Positions 7,797-16,272 of a stretch of DNA of 64,000 nt are shown in pieces; position 1 is the first letter of the stretch, and every line of letters begins with the position of its first letter. The notes beneath the pieces were generated by a model that worked only from the letters and a program-made list of their open reading frames with translations, searched no databases and was not told where the DNA came from. The DNA lies in assembly GCA_022841475.1 (NCBI GenBank), contig JALHRJ010000020.1:16929-80928 (forward strand). The letters run 5' to 3'. The DNA is from Cyclobacteriaceae bacterium (GTDB lineage Bacteria > Bacteroidota > Bacteroidia > Cytophagales > Cyclobacteriaceae). The translations under genes were made by a program, and so were the position numbers.

Positions 7797-8150
7797 ATGG
7801 AAGAACCATTAATCATTCCGGCACTTGGTATCATGTTGCCCATCATAATATCCCTGGGTGCGTTTGTTATGATTGTGTACATCCGCAAGTATGACAACAT
7901 AGAACGGATGGCTATTATCGATAAAGGCCTGAGTCCAGACTTATTTAAAAAAGAACGGAATTCCTCTAGTACGTTGCGGGCCTCCTTTTTATTAATAGGC
8001 GCAGGATTGGGTTTGCTCATTGGTTATTCTCTCGATCGGGCTTTTGATATGGAAGAAGTAGCATACTTCTCAATGATATTTATTTTTGGAGGTTTGGGAT
8101 TAGGATTAGCCTATTTGATTGAAGAGAGGAAATCAGCCAACAATAAATAA
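7797..8150 (+). CDS. DUF6249-like small membrane protein
   Basis: A 117-residue protein with three hydrophobic segments (about residues 8-27, 62-80 and 89-107). Between the first two is the conserved pattern RKYDNIERMAIIDKGLSPDLFKK. Proteins of this kind commonly stand beside ECF sigma genes in Bacteroidota, as here where it is divergent from one. Function unknown; a link to envelope stress sensing is only inferred from the neighbourhood. Confidence 0.75.
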   Translation: MEEPLIIPALGIMLPIIISLGAFVMIVYIRKYDNIERMAIIDKGLSPDLFKKERNSSSTLRASFLLIGAGLGLLIGYSLDRAFDMEEVAYFSMIFIFGGLGLGLAYLIEERKSANNK

Positions 8151-8174
8151 CTGGGTAGGTACAAAGAATTGAAA

Positions 8175-8307
8175 GAGCCAGTCTCAAAAGTCAATTAAAA
8201 TTGAAATGTCATTTCGGCCCTTGAGCCGGAATCTCATTCTACCTCTCAAATCCGGGATCGTCATGCCTCAGGCTTGACGATGACCGTACGATTTTTGAGA
8301 CTGCCTC
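8175..8307. mobile_element. MITE-like repeat, copy 1 (about 133 bp)
   Basis: Inverted ends GAGCCAGTCTCAAAA and TTTTGAGACTGCCTC (one mismatch over 15). The interior contains CGGCCCTTGAGCCGG, a small hairpin. The whole is homologous to 58749-58875. It lies between two convergent genes, and its right end runs into a T-rich tract, so it may also serve as a transcription terminator. The remainder of the gap (8308-8439) shows nothing else. Confidence 0.7.
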
Positions 8308-8439
8308 TTTTTTTATTTTAACCCATCTCAAAAATAAACTTCGTGTCGACTTGAGGTTCTCCCTGCCGAAGACCATTTTGATACCCTTCAGGCTTCAAGG
8401 GCCTCAGCCGGACATGCGTGCTGGTTTTTGCGGTCGGGT

Positions 8440-9909
8440 CTAATAAATCCAGGCAATGAGGGTTTTTGCAGTGAGATAGATCAACACAATCGAGATTATA
8501 TTCATGACGATTCCTGCCCGCATCATATCGTTTACTTTCATATGACCACTGGAAAATACAATTGCATTCGGTGGTGTTGCAACCGGAAACATGAATGCCA
8601 TGCTTGCACCCATGGCTACAGGCATGCCCAATAAAATGGGATTTAATCCCAGATTAACAGCAATACCAAAAACCACCGGTATAAAAATCTGAACCAATGC
8701 CACATTGCTCATCAGTTCAGTAATAAAAATGGAGGCGGTGATCAATCCCAACAAAAGCCAGTTAACCGAAGAACTTTGTTCTGCAATGCGCGCACCCACT
8801 GCCTGAATGATACCCGCATTGGATAATCCCTGAGCCAGGCATAATCCGCCACCAAACAGAATCAAAATTCCCCAAGAAAGTTTTTCTGTGTCTTTCCAGT
8901 GCAACAGAAACTTGAAATTTTTTAAGCTACTCGGCACAACAAACATTAGGCAACCACCGGCCATTGCGATGTTGGTATCATTGAGCAGCTCATTGCCAAA
9001 AAGAAGATTCAGAGGCTGTTGAAAAATCCAGAGCGAGCAAGTCAACCCAAAAATCAGCATCACAAGTTTTTCTTCATGGCGAATATTGCCCAACTCGGTC
9101 AGCTTATTTTTAATCAAGGTATCAGCTCCATAGATTTTATCAAGTCGGTTAGGGAAAATAATCCGGGTGATTACCAGGTAACACACAGTTAAAAGTAAGA
9201 TGCTTATCGGAACTCCAACCAGCATCCATTTTCCGAATTCCATTTTCTGATGATAAAATTGATCGAGCAAGCCAACAAAAACTACGTTGGGTGGCGTACC
9301 AATAATGGTAGCCACTCCCCCAATGTTAGCGGCATAGGCAATTACTAACATGAGCCCGATACCAAAATTTCTTTCGCCCATTGTTTCTGTCTCCGGTGAA
9401 TTTTTTCTCTCAGTGCTTAACAAGTTGATAACCGAAATTGCAATGGGCAACATCATCATCGCAGTAGCTGTATTGCTGATCCACATACTGATGAACCCGG
9501 TCGCAATTAAAAATCCAAGGATAATTCCATTGCCCGAAGTGCCTGTGAATTTTATAAGATTCAGAGCAATACGTTCGTGCAAACGATGTTTCTCTAAACC
9601 TAAAGCAATCATAAATCCACCCATGAAAAGAAAGATGATTGGGTTTGCATAAGGTGCAGCAGCTTCACTCATCTTCATTACACCTAATAAGGGAAATAAG
9701 ATGAGAGGCAGCAACGCTGTAACGGGTACAGGAGCGGCTTCACTTATCCACCACACAATCATCCACAAAGCAACGGCAAGAACTTTATTTGCTCCCGGTG
9801 AAAGGAAATCATTGTCCACTAACAGCAGAATGAGCAGAAATGAAATAGGTCCGGCCAGAAACCCAAAACGTTTTATTGTAGCCGAACTGGAAACGGGGTC
9901 CTCGTCCAT
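8440..9909 (-). CDS. SLC13/DASS family sodium:dicarboxylate or anion symporter
   Basis: Inner-membrane transporter of 489 residues with about eleven hydrophobic segments. The two substrate/sodium-binding SNT-type hairpins are visible: ISNTATAMMMLP near residue 145 and MSNVALVQIFIPV near residue 400. AANIGGVATIIGTPPN near residue 192 is the family signature. Likely substrates are C4-dicarboxylates, citrate or sulfate, which cannot be told apart here. The gene stands alone, downstream of the RRM gene terminator. Confidence 0.88.
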   Translation of the reverse strand: MDEDPVSSSATIKRFGFLAGPISFLLILLLVDNDFLSPGANKVLAVALWMIVWWISEAAPVPVTALLPLILFPLLGVMKMSEAAAPYANPIIFLFMGGFMIALGLEKHRLHERIALNLIKFTGTSGNGIILGFLIATGFISMWISNTATAMMMLPIAISVINLLSTERKNSPETETMGERNFGIGLMLVIAYAANIGGVATIIGTPPNVVFVGLLDQFYHQKMEFGKWMLVGVPISILLLTVCYLVITRIIFPNRLDKIYGADTLIKNKLTELGNIRHEEKLVMLIFGLTCSLWIFQQPLNLLFGNELLNDTNIAMAGGCLMFVVPSSLKNFKFLLHWKDTEKLSWGILILFGGGLCLAQGLSNAGIIQAVGARIAEQSSSVNWLLLGLITASIFITELMSNVALVQIFIPVVFGIAVNLGLNPILLGMPVAMGASMAFMFPVATPPNAIVFSSGHMKVNDMMRAGIVMNIISIVLIYLTAKTLIAWIY

Positions 9910-9956
9910 GATTAGTTAATGGGTAGGTATTACAAGCGTTGTTTTATGGAAACAAA

Positions 9957-9983
9957 AATAGCGAGCTGGGTGGTCTCGCTATT
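9957..9983 (-). terminator. Terminator after the RRM gene
   Basis: Perfect 9-bp stem AATAGCGAG / CTCGCTATT with a 9-base loop. On the minus strand it is followed by a T-rich run. It starts about 28 bp beyond the RRM stop codon. Confidence 0.75.
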
Positions 9984-10010
9984 TAATTTTATAATTAAAA
10001 TCAATTATAC

Positions 10011-10271
10011 TTATCCACCTTCAGCAGGTGCCTTTGGGTTTGCAGGTTTAACTACGATGGTGCGGCCGTCCAATTCAGTTTCATTGAGCGCGGTTATGGC
10101 TTGTTTAGCTTCATCATCATTGGGCATTTCTACAAACCCAAATCCTTTTGAGCGACCAGTATCCCGGTCTTTAACAATCTTTGCTGAAGAGACTTCGCCA
10201 AATTTGGCAAAAGCTGCTTGAAGTTCCTCAGAACGGGTCTTGAAGTTCAATCGGGCAACAAAAATGTTCAT
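10011..10271 (-). CDS. RRM-domain RNA-binding protein
   Basis: An 86-residue protein that is a single RNA recognition motif: RNP2 as IFVARLNF at residues 3-10 and RNP1 as KGFGFVEM at about residues 43-50. A short tail KAPAEGG follows. Such stand-alone RRM proteins in Bacteroidota and cyanobacteria resemble the cold-induced Rbp family and are thought to bind mRNA. It has its own terminator and an AT-rich upstream region, so it is probably monocistronic. Confidence 0.92.
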   Translation of the reverse strand: MNIFVARLNFKTRSEELQAAFAKFGEVSSAKIVKDRDTGRSKGFGFVEMPNDDEAKQAITALNETELDGRTIVVKPANPKAPAEGG

Positions 10272-10390
10272 ACTAGCAAGAATTAATGTTGAAAATTTGA
10301 TTCTGAATAGCGAAAAATGACCTTTTATAAGCTATCCATGAACAAAATAGAAATTAATCCCAATATTTTCAAGCCGGAAGACCGAGAGGC

Positions 10391-12043
10391 CTATTGCTTC
10401 ATCAATTCCCGCGCATTTTCAAGGGCCAGTGCGGAAGGTTTGGCACCTGCAATCATTTGAGCGATTTCATGTACCCTGTCCGTATCTGCTAGCTTTTTCA
10501 TGGCTGTAATGGTACGATCGGACGAGTTATCCTTAAATACAAAAAAGTGTGCTTCTGATTTAGCCGCAATCTGTGGCAGATGACTAATGGCAATAACCTG
10601 ATGACGTTTAGCCATTTCCTTCATTCTACTGCCAAGCCGGATAGCAATTTCACCTGAAACCCCGGTATCTATTTCGTCAAGAATCAAGGTGGGCAAAGCT
10701 GTTTTTTCAGCCATGATGTATTTGATGCTAAACATCACACGCGAGAACTCACCACCCGAAGCAACCTGTGCCAAAGGTCGCGGGGGCATTCCTTTATTTG
10801 CACTGAAAAGAATTTCTATTGAGTCAGCACCTTTTGGGCCAGGGTTAATGGGTGTATGTTCAACAACAAGGGAAGCATCGGGAATGCCTAATTCTTTTAA
10901 GAGTTGAGTGAGTTGTTTTGTTAAGGGACTAAAAGTTTTTTGCCGCGATTTACTGAGTTCAGCGGCCACCTGGCTGAGTTCTTTCTCGGCCTTGGTAAAC
11001 CTATCCTGAGCCTGTTTCAGTAACGTATCAAGGTTGCTGGTTTTATCAGCCTTTAATTGTAAAGTATTTCGCAATTCAATCAGTTGTGCGACATCTAGTA
11101 GCCGGTGCTTTTGTTGTAATTGATAGATCAGGCTAACGCGATCTTTTAGTTTTTCCGTTTGTTGGGGATCAAACTCAATTTTTTCTTCCGCTTGTTCGAC
11201 TTCCTGTAAAATATCATCGAGCTCAATACGCGCACTTTCCAACCGTTGTAAAAGTTGTGTGTAGTCGGGTGAATAGGAAGCGATGGATTGTAGTTGATTG
11301 CGAACGGCTGCCAGGGTTGTGCTTACTGAAAATTCGGATCGCCCCAGTTGCTCAATGATTGCATTGAATTGTAATTTTATTTCTTCGGCATGTTCCTGAA
11401 TCTTAAGATCCGATTCCAGTTTTTCAAGTTCACCTTCTTTAAGATCTGCCTTTATTAATTCAACTAGTTGAAAGGAAATAAAGTCAGCTTCTTTCTTGAG
11501 AGCTACAGATTCTTCTTTCAATTTTTCAAACTCGTCTTTTGCAGATGTAAATTTTTTCCAGGCAGTGAAATACGAATCTCTCAATACCCCATTGGAAGCA
11601 AAGGAGTCAATCAATCCCAATTGAAAGGACTTGGTTCCTAATTCAAGTGTTTCATGCTGCGAGTGAATGTCCATCAACCGCGACCCAATTTTTCGCATCA
11701 CGTCCAGCGTAACCGGAGTATCGTTAATGAACGCTCGACTTTTTCCGTTGGTGCTTATCTCTCTCCGGATTACAGTTTGTTTGTCGTAATCCAGATTTTC
11801 AGATTCGAACAACTCTTTTAGCGAATAGGCAGAGATATCAAAAACTCCTTCCGTAACACATTTTTCATTTTCATCCCACAAAGTTTTGCTATCGGCCCGG
11901 TTGCCTAATAATAATCCCATAGCTCCTAACATGATTGATTTTCCAGCCCCGGTTTCCCCCGTAATTACATTAAGATTTGCCGAAGGTGTAAACTCCAGAT
12001 GTTTAATCAGCGCGTAATTTTTTATGGTAAGATGGGTTAGCAT
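10391..12043 (-). CDS. recN: DNA repair protein RecN
   Basis: SMC-like ATPase that acts at DNA double-strand breaks. It has 550 residues, the usual length. Walker A GETGAGKS is at residues 29-36. A long coiled-coil middle follows (about 150-380), and the C-terminal half carries the ABC signature region (QVASGGEFSRVMFSIKYI) and Walker B ending in LILDEIDTGVSG. It is the last gene of the bamD-rpoZ-coaBC-DUF4835-recN cluster, 52 bp after its neighbour, an arrangement widely conserved in Bacteroidota. Confidence 0.95.
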   Translation of the reverse strand: MLTHLTIKNYALIKHLEFTPSANLNVITGETGAGKSIMLGAMGLLLGNRADSKTLWDENEKCVTEGVFDISAYSLKELFESENLDYDKQTVIRREISTNGKSRAFINDTPVTLDVMRKIGSRLMDIHSQHETLELGTKSFQLGLIDSFASNGVLRDSYFTAWKKFTSAKDEFEKLKEESVALKKEADFISFQLVELIKADLKEGELEKLESDLKIQEHAEEIKLQFNAIIEQLGRSEFSVSTTLAAVRNQLQSIASYSPDYTQLLQRLESARIELDDILQEVEQAEEKIEFDPQQTEKLKDRVSLIYQLQQKHRLLDVAQLIELRNTLQLKADKTSNLDTLLKQAQDRFTKAEKELSQVAAELSKSRQKTFSPLTKQLTQLLKELGIPDASLVVEHTPINPGPKGADSIEILFSANKGMPPRPLAQVASGGEFSRVMFSIKYIMAEKTALPTLILDEIDTGVSGEIAIRLGSRMKEMAKRHQVIAISHLPQIAAKSEAHFFVFKDNSSDRTITAMKKLADTDRVHEIAQMIAGAKPSALALENARELMKQ

Positions 12044-12095
12044 CCGGATCTTAGCTATGAACCTCTAAATTAAATACTAGGCTCACAGAAACTAC

Positions 12096-12989
12096 CTAGT
12101 TGGAAACGATTTTTTGATAAATATTACGCTTGGGGTCCAGCGAGGTAAGAATATCATAAGCCTCCCTGCGTACTTGAAGGTTACCCTCCGAAAAGATGTT
12201 TACCAATTCAGAAGCTTTGGCATCAAAAAAGGAAATAACAAAAATTGAATTGGGATAGATCGTCCACACTTTTTTGATCTCCTTTAATATGCCCAATACG
12301 ATCTCACGACTTTGATCAGGCGATTTGTCAAAAGTATCAAGAGCCAGACGATGGTAACGATAGGTGCTTTTTCGGATATCCACCATTTGTGGGTTGTTCA
12401 TATTTTCAATCAAGGCATACCGGTTACGATTGTTGCCTAATGCAGCCCAGCCGGCCCGGTTGGCAGTTTGTGCATTGTTAACAACGATAAGTGCTCGCTG
12501 AACATAACTGCTGCCACCCATTTCACTAAACGAATCATAGTCCATCGCCAGTACCACATAGGCATAAAATGCCAGCATGGATGTAAGATTGGCTATGTAA
12601 GTATTATCGTTGTATTCCAGAGGAAGCGATTCGATATATTCAAACTCCCAATCCCGGTCGGCAAAATTAAAGAGCACGGTTTCATAGTTGCTATTGTAGA
12701 TGGGTCGTGCCGCTGTGATTTGAACATTCGCAACAAAATTTCCAATCGAAGGCATTTTGCTGATGTTCAGGAATAAAGAACAGTTTATTCTCTCATGATT
12801 TTTATACGAATCATTGGTCCATTTGCGCGTATTTAGAAAGTTGGCAAATGCACGCTCCATGTCCTTAAATACTCCCCGGTCGGTAGTTTGTATTTGCTCA
12901 GCATTAACCGTGACTTTGAAATTCAGTTCCTGACCTAGTAATAGACTAGAGATCGAAATAAAAAAAACCAGGATAAAAAGTTTACGCAT
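12096..12989 (-). CDS. DUF4835 family exported protein
   Basis: Periplasmic or outer-membrane-associated protein of unknown function, conserved in Bacteroidota between coaBC and recN. The signal peptide is RKLFILVFFISISSLLLGQ, and the mature part opens ELNFKVTVNAEQIQTTD, characteristic of this family. Start chosen at the ATG at 12987-12989, which overlaps the coaBC stop by 8 bp (ATGCGTAA). The ATG at 13001 would lengthen the N-terminus by four residues. Confidence 0.9.
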   Translation of the reverse strand: MRKLFILVFFISISSLLLGQELNFKVTVNAEQIQTTDRGVFKDMERAFANFLNTRKWTNDSYKNHERINCSLFLNISKMPSIGNFVANVQITAARPIYNSNYETVLFNFADRDWEFEYIESLPLEYNDNTYIANLTSMLAFYAYVVLAMDYDSFSEMGGSSYVQRALIVVNNAQTANRAGWAALGNNRNRYALIENMNNPQMVDIRKSTYRYHRLALDTFDKSPDQSREIVLGILKEIKKVWTIYPNSIFVISFFDAKASELVNIFSEGNLQVRREAYDILTSLDPKRNIYQKIVSN

Positions 12990-14181
12990 GGGTGAGTTCA
13001 ATTACCGTATTAACGATATCCCGGGCTACTTCTTTCTTGGATTTAAGATTAAATTCTTTTGACTTATGGCTGGCATCAATTAACGTCACTTTGTTAGTAT
13101 CGTGGCCGAATCCGGCACCTGGGTCATTGAGAGAGTTCAACACAATCAAGTCGAAATTCTTTGAAGCCAGTTTTTTTTCAGCGTGGGCTCGCTCATTTTC
13201 CGTCTCCAACGCAAAGCCCACAACGAATTGACCATTTGACTTTAACTTACCCAATTCCGCAGCGATGTCGCGGGTATTCACTAATTCAAGAGTTAGTGCC
13301 TGATTCGTCTTTTTTATTTTTTGCCCGGCTTGCTGAGCGGGTCTATAATCAGCTACCGCAGCAGATAGCACTGTTATGTCAGCCTTGGGAAAACGGGATA
13401 CACAAGCCTGATACATTTCTTCTGCTGAAGTAACCGGGATGATCTCTACTCCAGGAAGGCGTGATGTAAGTTGAGTGGGGCCTGTAACAATAGTAACCTG
13501 TGCCCCTTTATGAGCCAATTCTTCGGCAATAGCGAACCCCATTTTTCCGGTTGAGTGATTACCGATAAAACGAACAGGATCAATAGCTTCATGCGTTGGG
13601 CCAGCGGTTACAAGCGCCTTTTTTCCAGTTAGTGGTCCGCTTGAAAAAAAATCCTGAAGTTGATTAACGATCTCTTCAGGTTCTGCCATTCGACCAGTAC
13701 CCACCAGGCCGCTGGCTAACTCTCCATGGGTGGGATTAATCTGATGATTACCCCAACTAATTAATGATTCAATATTTTTTTTGGTAGAGGGATGTTGGAG
13801 CATATCCAAATCCATCGCGGGAGCAAAAAAAACTGGGCAACGGGCAGATAGATAAACAGCAATCAGCAGATTATCGCAGGTGCCACCTGCCATTTTTGAT
13901 AATGTATTAGCGCTGGCCGGAGCTATCACCATGGCATCTGCCCACAGACCTAGCTCTACATGATTGTTCCAGGTGCCTGTTACAGGTTCACTAAATTGAG
14001 TCAGGACAGGATTTTTAGAAAGTGTTGCGAGGGTAAGTGGAGTAATAAAATCATGAGCCGCCTGGGTCATCACAACTTTTACTTCAGCCCCACTTTTAAC
14101 CAACAGCCGTGTGAGAATGGCAGATTTATAAGCTGCAATACTGCCACTTACACCCAGCAGAATTCTCCTTCCGGCAAGCAT
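12982..14181 (-). CDS. coaBC: Bifunctional phosphopantothenoylcysteine decarboxylase/phosphopantothenate-cysteine ligase
   Basis: Catalyses two steps of coenzyme A synthesis. It has 399 residues. The N-terminal flavoprotein half shows LLGVSGSIAAYK and the active-site histidine context NNHVELG near residue 74. PASANTLSKMAGG and the FMN-binding APAMDLDM follow. The C-terminal ligase half begins near residue 185 with KKALVTAGPTHEAIDPVRFI and GNHSTGKMG. The start lies 3 bp after the rpoZ stop, and the 3' end overlaps DUF4835. Core housekeeping gene. Confidence 0.96.
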   Translation of the reverse strand: MLAGRRILLGVSGSIAAYKSAILTRLLVKSGAEVKVVMTQAAHDFITPLTLATLSKNPVLTQFSEPVTGTWNNHVELGLWADAMVIAPASANTLSKMAGGTCDNLLIAVYLSARCPVFFAPAMDLDMLQHPSTKKNIESLISWGNHQINPTHGELASGLVGTGRMAEPEEIVNQLQDFFSSGPLTGKKALVTAGPTHEAIDPVRFIGNHSTGKMGFAIAEELAHKGAQVTIVTGPTQLTSRLPGVEIIPVTSAEEMYQACVSRFPKADITVLSAAVADYRPAQQAGQKIKKTNQALTLELVNTRDIAAELGKLKSNGQFVVGFALETENERAHAEKKLASKNFDLIVLNSLNDPGAGFGHDTNKVTLIDASHKSKEFNLKSKKEVARDIVNTVIELTHA

Positions 14182-14184
14182 TCC

Positions 14185-14511
14185 CTACTCAGGTTTTGCT
14201 TCCGTTTCAGTTTCTGATCGCAAACGATAATTGAGCTTGCCTTCCAAAAATTCTTCAATGGCTGTAGAGGTTGGTTTTGGCATCCGCTCGTAGTAGCGGG
14301 AGATTTCTATTTGCTCACGATTTTCAAAAACTTCTTCGAGGTTATCGACAGTCGTAGCAAACTCAGCAAGTTTGTTGTTCAACTCTTCTTTGATGTTGAC
14401 AGCAATCTGACGGGCGCGTTTTGAAATGATGACAACAGAATCATACAAATTGCCGGTGGGGGCTGCGATCTTATCTACATCACGGGTTACAATTGACGGT
14501 TGAATGGCCAT
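14185..14511 (-). CDS. rpoZ: RNA polymerase omega-like subunit
   Basis: A 108-residue protein in the position and with the pattern of the Bacteroidota omega/RpoK-like subunit: APTGNLYDSVVIISKRARQI followed by INVKEEL-like and FEN-REQIEISRYYERMPKPT. The role is assembly and stability of RNA polymerase. It is packed between bamD (4 bp) and coaBC (3 bp). The C-terminus is glutamate-rich. Confidence 0.9.
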   Translation of the reverse strand: MAIQPSIVTRDVDKIAAPTGNLYDSVVIISKRARQIAVNIKEELNNKLAEFATTVDNLEEVFENREQIEISRYYERMPKPTSTAIEEFLEGKLNYRLRSETETEAKPE

Positions 14512-14515
14512 AATT

Positions 14516-15367
14516 TTAGGATTTATATTTTTTTAACTTATTCACTTTCGATAAACTTTCAGAGTAATAACGTTCTGCGTCTTTCAAATAAGAACTATTG
14601 GGAAAATTATCTACCAATTCTTTATAGTACTCAAGTGTGGCATTGTAGCGTTCCAATTGTTTGCTCGGAATACTTTGATTGGCCAGAAGATATTCTGCTT
14701 CCACTTTTAAATAGGCAGCTTGCTCCAGGTATTTTGAATCCGGAAAATTCTGCTTGAAATTATCAAGGGACTCTACGGCAGCGCCATACATTCTCAACTT
14801 CAAATACTGCCGTGCATTTTCAAATCCTTTCTGTTCAAGTTTTTGCTGGCTGGTTGTAATCACATCAACCGCCTGGCTCATATACTGACTACCGGGATAT
14901 CGATTTAAAAAATTTTGCATGGCATTCATTGCCTCAATGCTACTGCTCTGGTCTTTATTATGATCGGGAGAAGAAACATACAATGAATAAGCGTACATAA
15001 AATTAGCCTCCTCTGCAAAAGAGCTGCGACCATACGTTTCGTAAAAGGTCTTGAACTGATCAGATGCCAATAAATACAACCTCTCATAATACTGGCAATA
15101 GGCCAGATTAAATTCTACTTTTTCTCCTTCCGGCAAACCTCGGACAATCGGAAGAATTTGCTCAAATAGAATGGACGATCGATAGTAATCCTTTTTAGCA
15201 AAGTAATTTAATCCAGCTTCGTATTTCACCCGCCAGTCTTCGCTCTTTTCTATTTTCCTGAAATTACTGCAGGCACTGGTAATCATAATGAGAATCAACC
15301 CCAAAATTGCCAGCCTGTTTATTTGTAATGTTCCGTTACTAAAGTGTCTCAAAATCCTTAAAATCAA
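14516..15367 (-). CDS. bamD: Outer membrane assembly lipoprotein BamD
   Basis: Component of the BAM complex that inserts beta-barrel proteins into the outer membrane. It has a lipoprotein signal with lipobox MITSAC (lipidated cysteine near residue 33). About five TPR-like units follow, beginning YEAGLNYFAKKDYYRSSILFEQ and continuing through FPDSKYLEQAAYLKVEAEYLLA to YYKELVDNFPNSSYLKDAERYY. It is the first gene of the bamD-recN cluster and has a good promoter 23 bp upstream. Confidence 0.93.
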   Translation of the reverse strand: MILRILRHFSNGTLQINRLAILGLILIMITSACSNFRKIEKSEDWRVKYEAGLNYFAKKDYYRSSILFEQILPIVRGLPEGEKVEFNLAYCQYYERLYLLASDQFKTFYETYGRSSFAEEANFMYAYSLYVSSPDHNKDQSSSIEAMNAMQNFLNRYPGSQYMSQAVDVITTSQQKLEQKGFENARQYLKLRMYGAAVESLDNFKQNFPDSKYLEQAAYLKVEAEYLLANQSIPSKQLERYNATLEYYKELVDNFPNSSYLKDAERYYSESLSKVNKLKKYKS

Positions 15368-15390
15368 GGGTTGCGGTCTAATTAAGCCTG

Positions 15391-15420
15391 CAAATATACG
15401 ACATGAGGGTAAAATAGCAA
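15391..15420 (-). promoter_or_regulatory. Promoter of the bamD-rpoZ-coaBC-recN cluster
   Basis: On the minus strand, TTG (15420-15418), 19 bases, then TATATTTG (15398-15391), a full match to the Bacteroidota TTG-N19-TAnnTTTG pattern. The bamD ATG is 23 bases further. Confidence 0.75.
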
Positions 15421-15461
15421 TTTGGCCCCTTGCTGCTTAATTTAACGAATAACCACTGTTC

Positions 15462-16169
15462 TTATTTTCTGATGATAAGCTTACGGGTCAGAACTCCGTT
15501 GTTATCGAGGTAGAGCGTGTAGAAATATATGCCAGAAGTAAATTCTTCGGTTTGAAGTTTCACCCTGGTTTCAGAAGTGGGTAAATCAAATTCGTTCATC
15601 GGTTTACCAAGAATATTATGAATAACCAGTTTAGCTTTTACATCCTCGTTGTGAAGGCGGTATTCAATAAAGGCCTGATCTTGCACCGGATTAGGATATA
15701 CATCGTTGATGGTGATGTCTTTAGACTGAAATAAAGCAGGCTTTTCTGATTTTTCGTTAATTGAAATCCCTACGGCATATTCTTCAATTTCCTGGGGATT
15801 GCTTTTGGGGAAAACCTGAAAACGGATCGAATTCTGGCTTGTTAGCATATTGCCTTCCACTACGTAAATCAATTGTTGCAGGGTTTCCCCTGGCTCAATC
15901 CGCTTAGAAAACTCATTTATACCAGACTCAAGGCAGGTTTTATCAAGGCAGAAATATCCTTTTTGAGTAGAACTTAGATCGGATTGAAGTTTCCGGATAA
16001 CATAGAATTGTGGCTTTTCTGAGGTGTTTTTAATCTTAATCGGGATCCTTAAAGTTTCACCAATGGTAGCCTGAAAGTTCTCTTGTGGATCTTGGAGACT
16101 GAAATTTTGGGTCAGTCCGGGGAGACTGATTATCAACAGAAGAATGATAATAACCCAAGCTCTCATCAC
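15462..16169 (-). CDS. Secreted protein with T9SS type A sorting domain
   Basis: A 235-residue exported protein. The signal peptide is followed by an immunoglobulin-like segment (ETLRIPIKIKNTSEKPQFYVI) with two cysteines (CLDKTC). The C-terminal sorting domain begins DVYPNPVQDQAFIEYRL near residue 155 and ends with LTRKLIIRK, the usual type A end for type IX secretion. Stand-alone gene. The mature function is unknown, and the small size makes a binding or structural role more likely than an enzyme. Confidence 0.85.
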   Translation of the reverse strand: MMRAWVIIILLLIISLPGLTQNFSLQDPQENFQATIGETLRIPIKIKNTSEKPQFYVIRKLQSDLSSTQKGYFCLDKTCLESGINEFSKRIEPGETLQQLIYVVEGNMLTSQNSIRFQVFPKSNPQEIEEYAVGISINEKSEKPALFQSKDITINDVYPNPVQDQAFIEYRLHNEDVKAKLVIHNILGKPMNEFDLPTSETRVKLQTEEFTSGIYFYTLYLDNNGVLTRKLIIRK

Positions 16170-16272
16170 AAGATAGAATGATTCAAGGGAAAGATATTAT
16201 AAAAAGTTTTTTTTCCCTATCGAAAACCAAAAAAAATTCTCCGAATTCACAATTTAGTAACGATTCATTTCG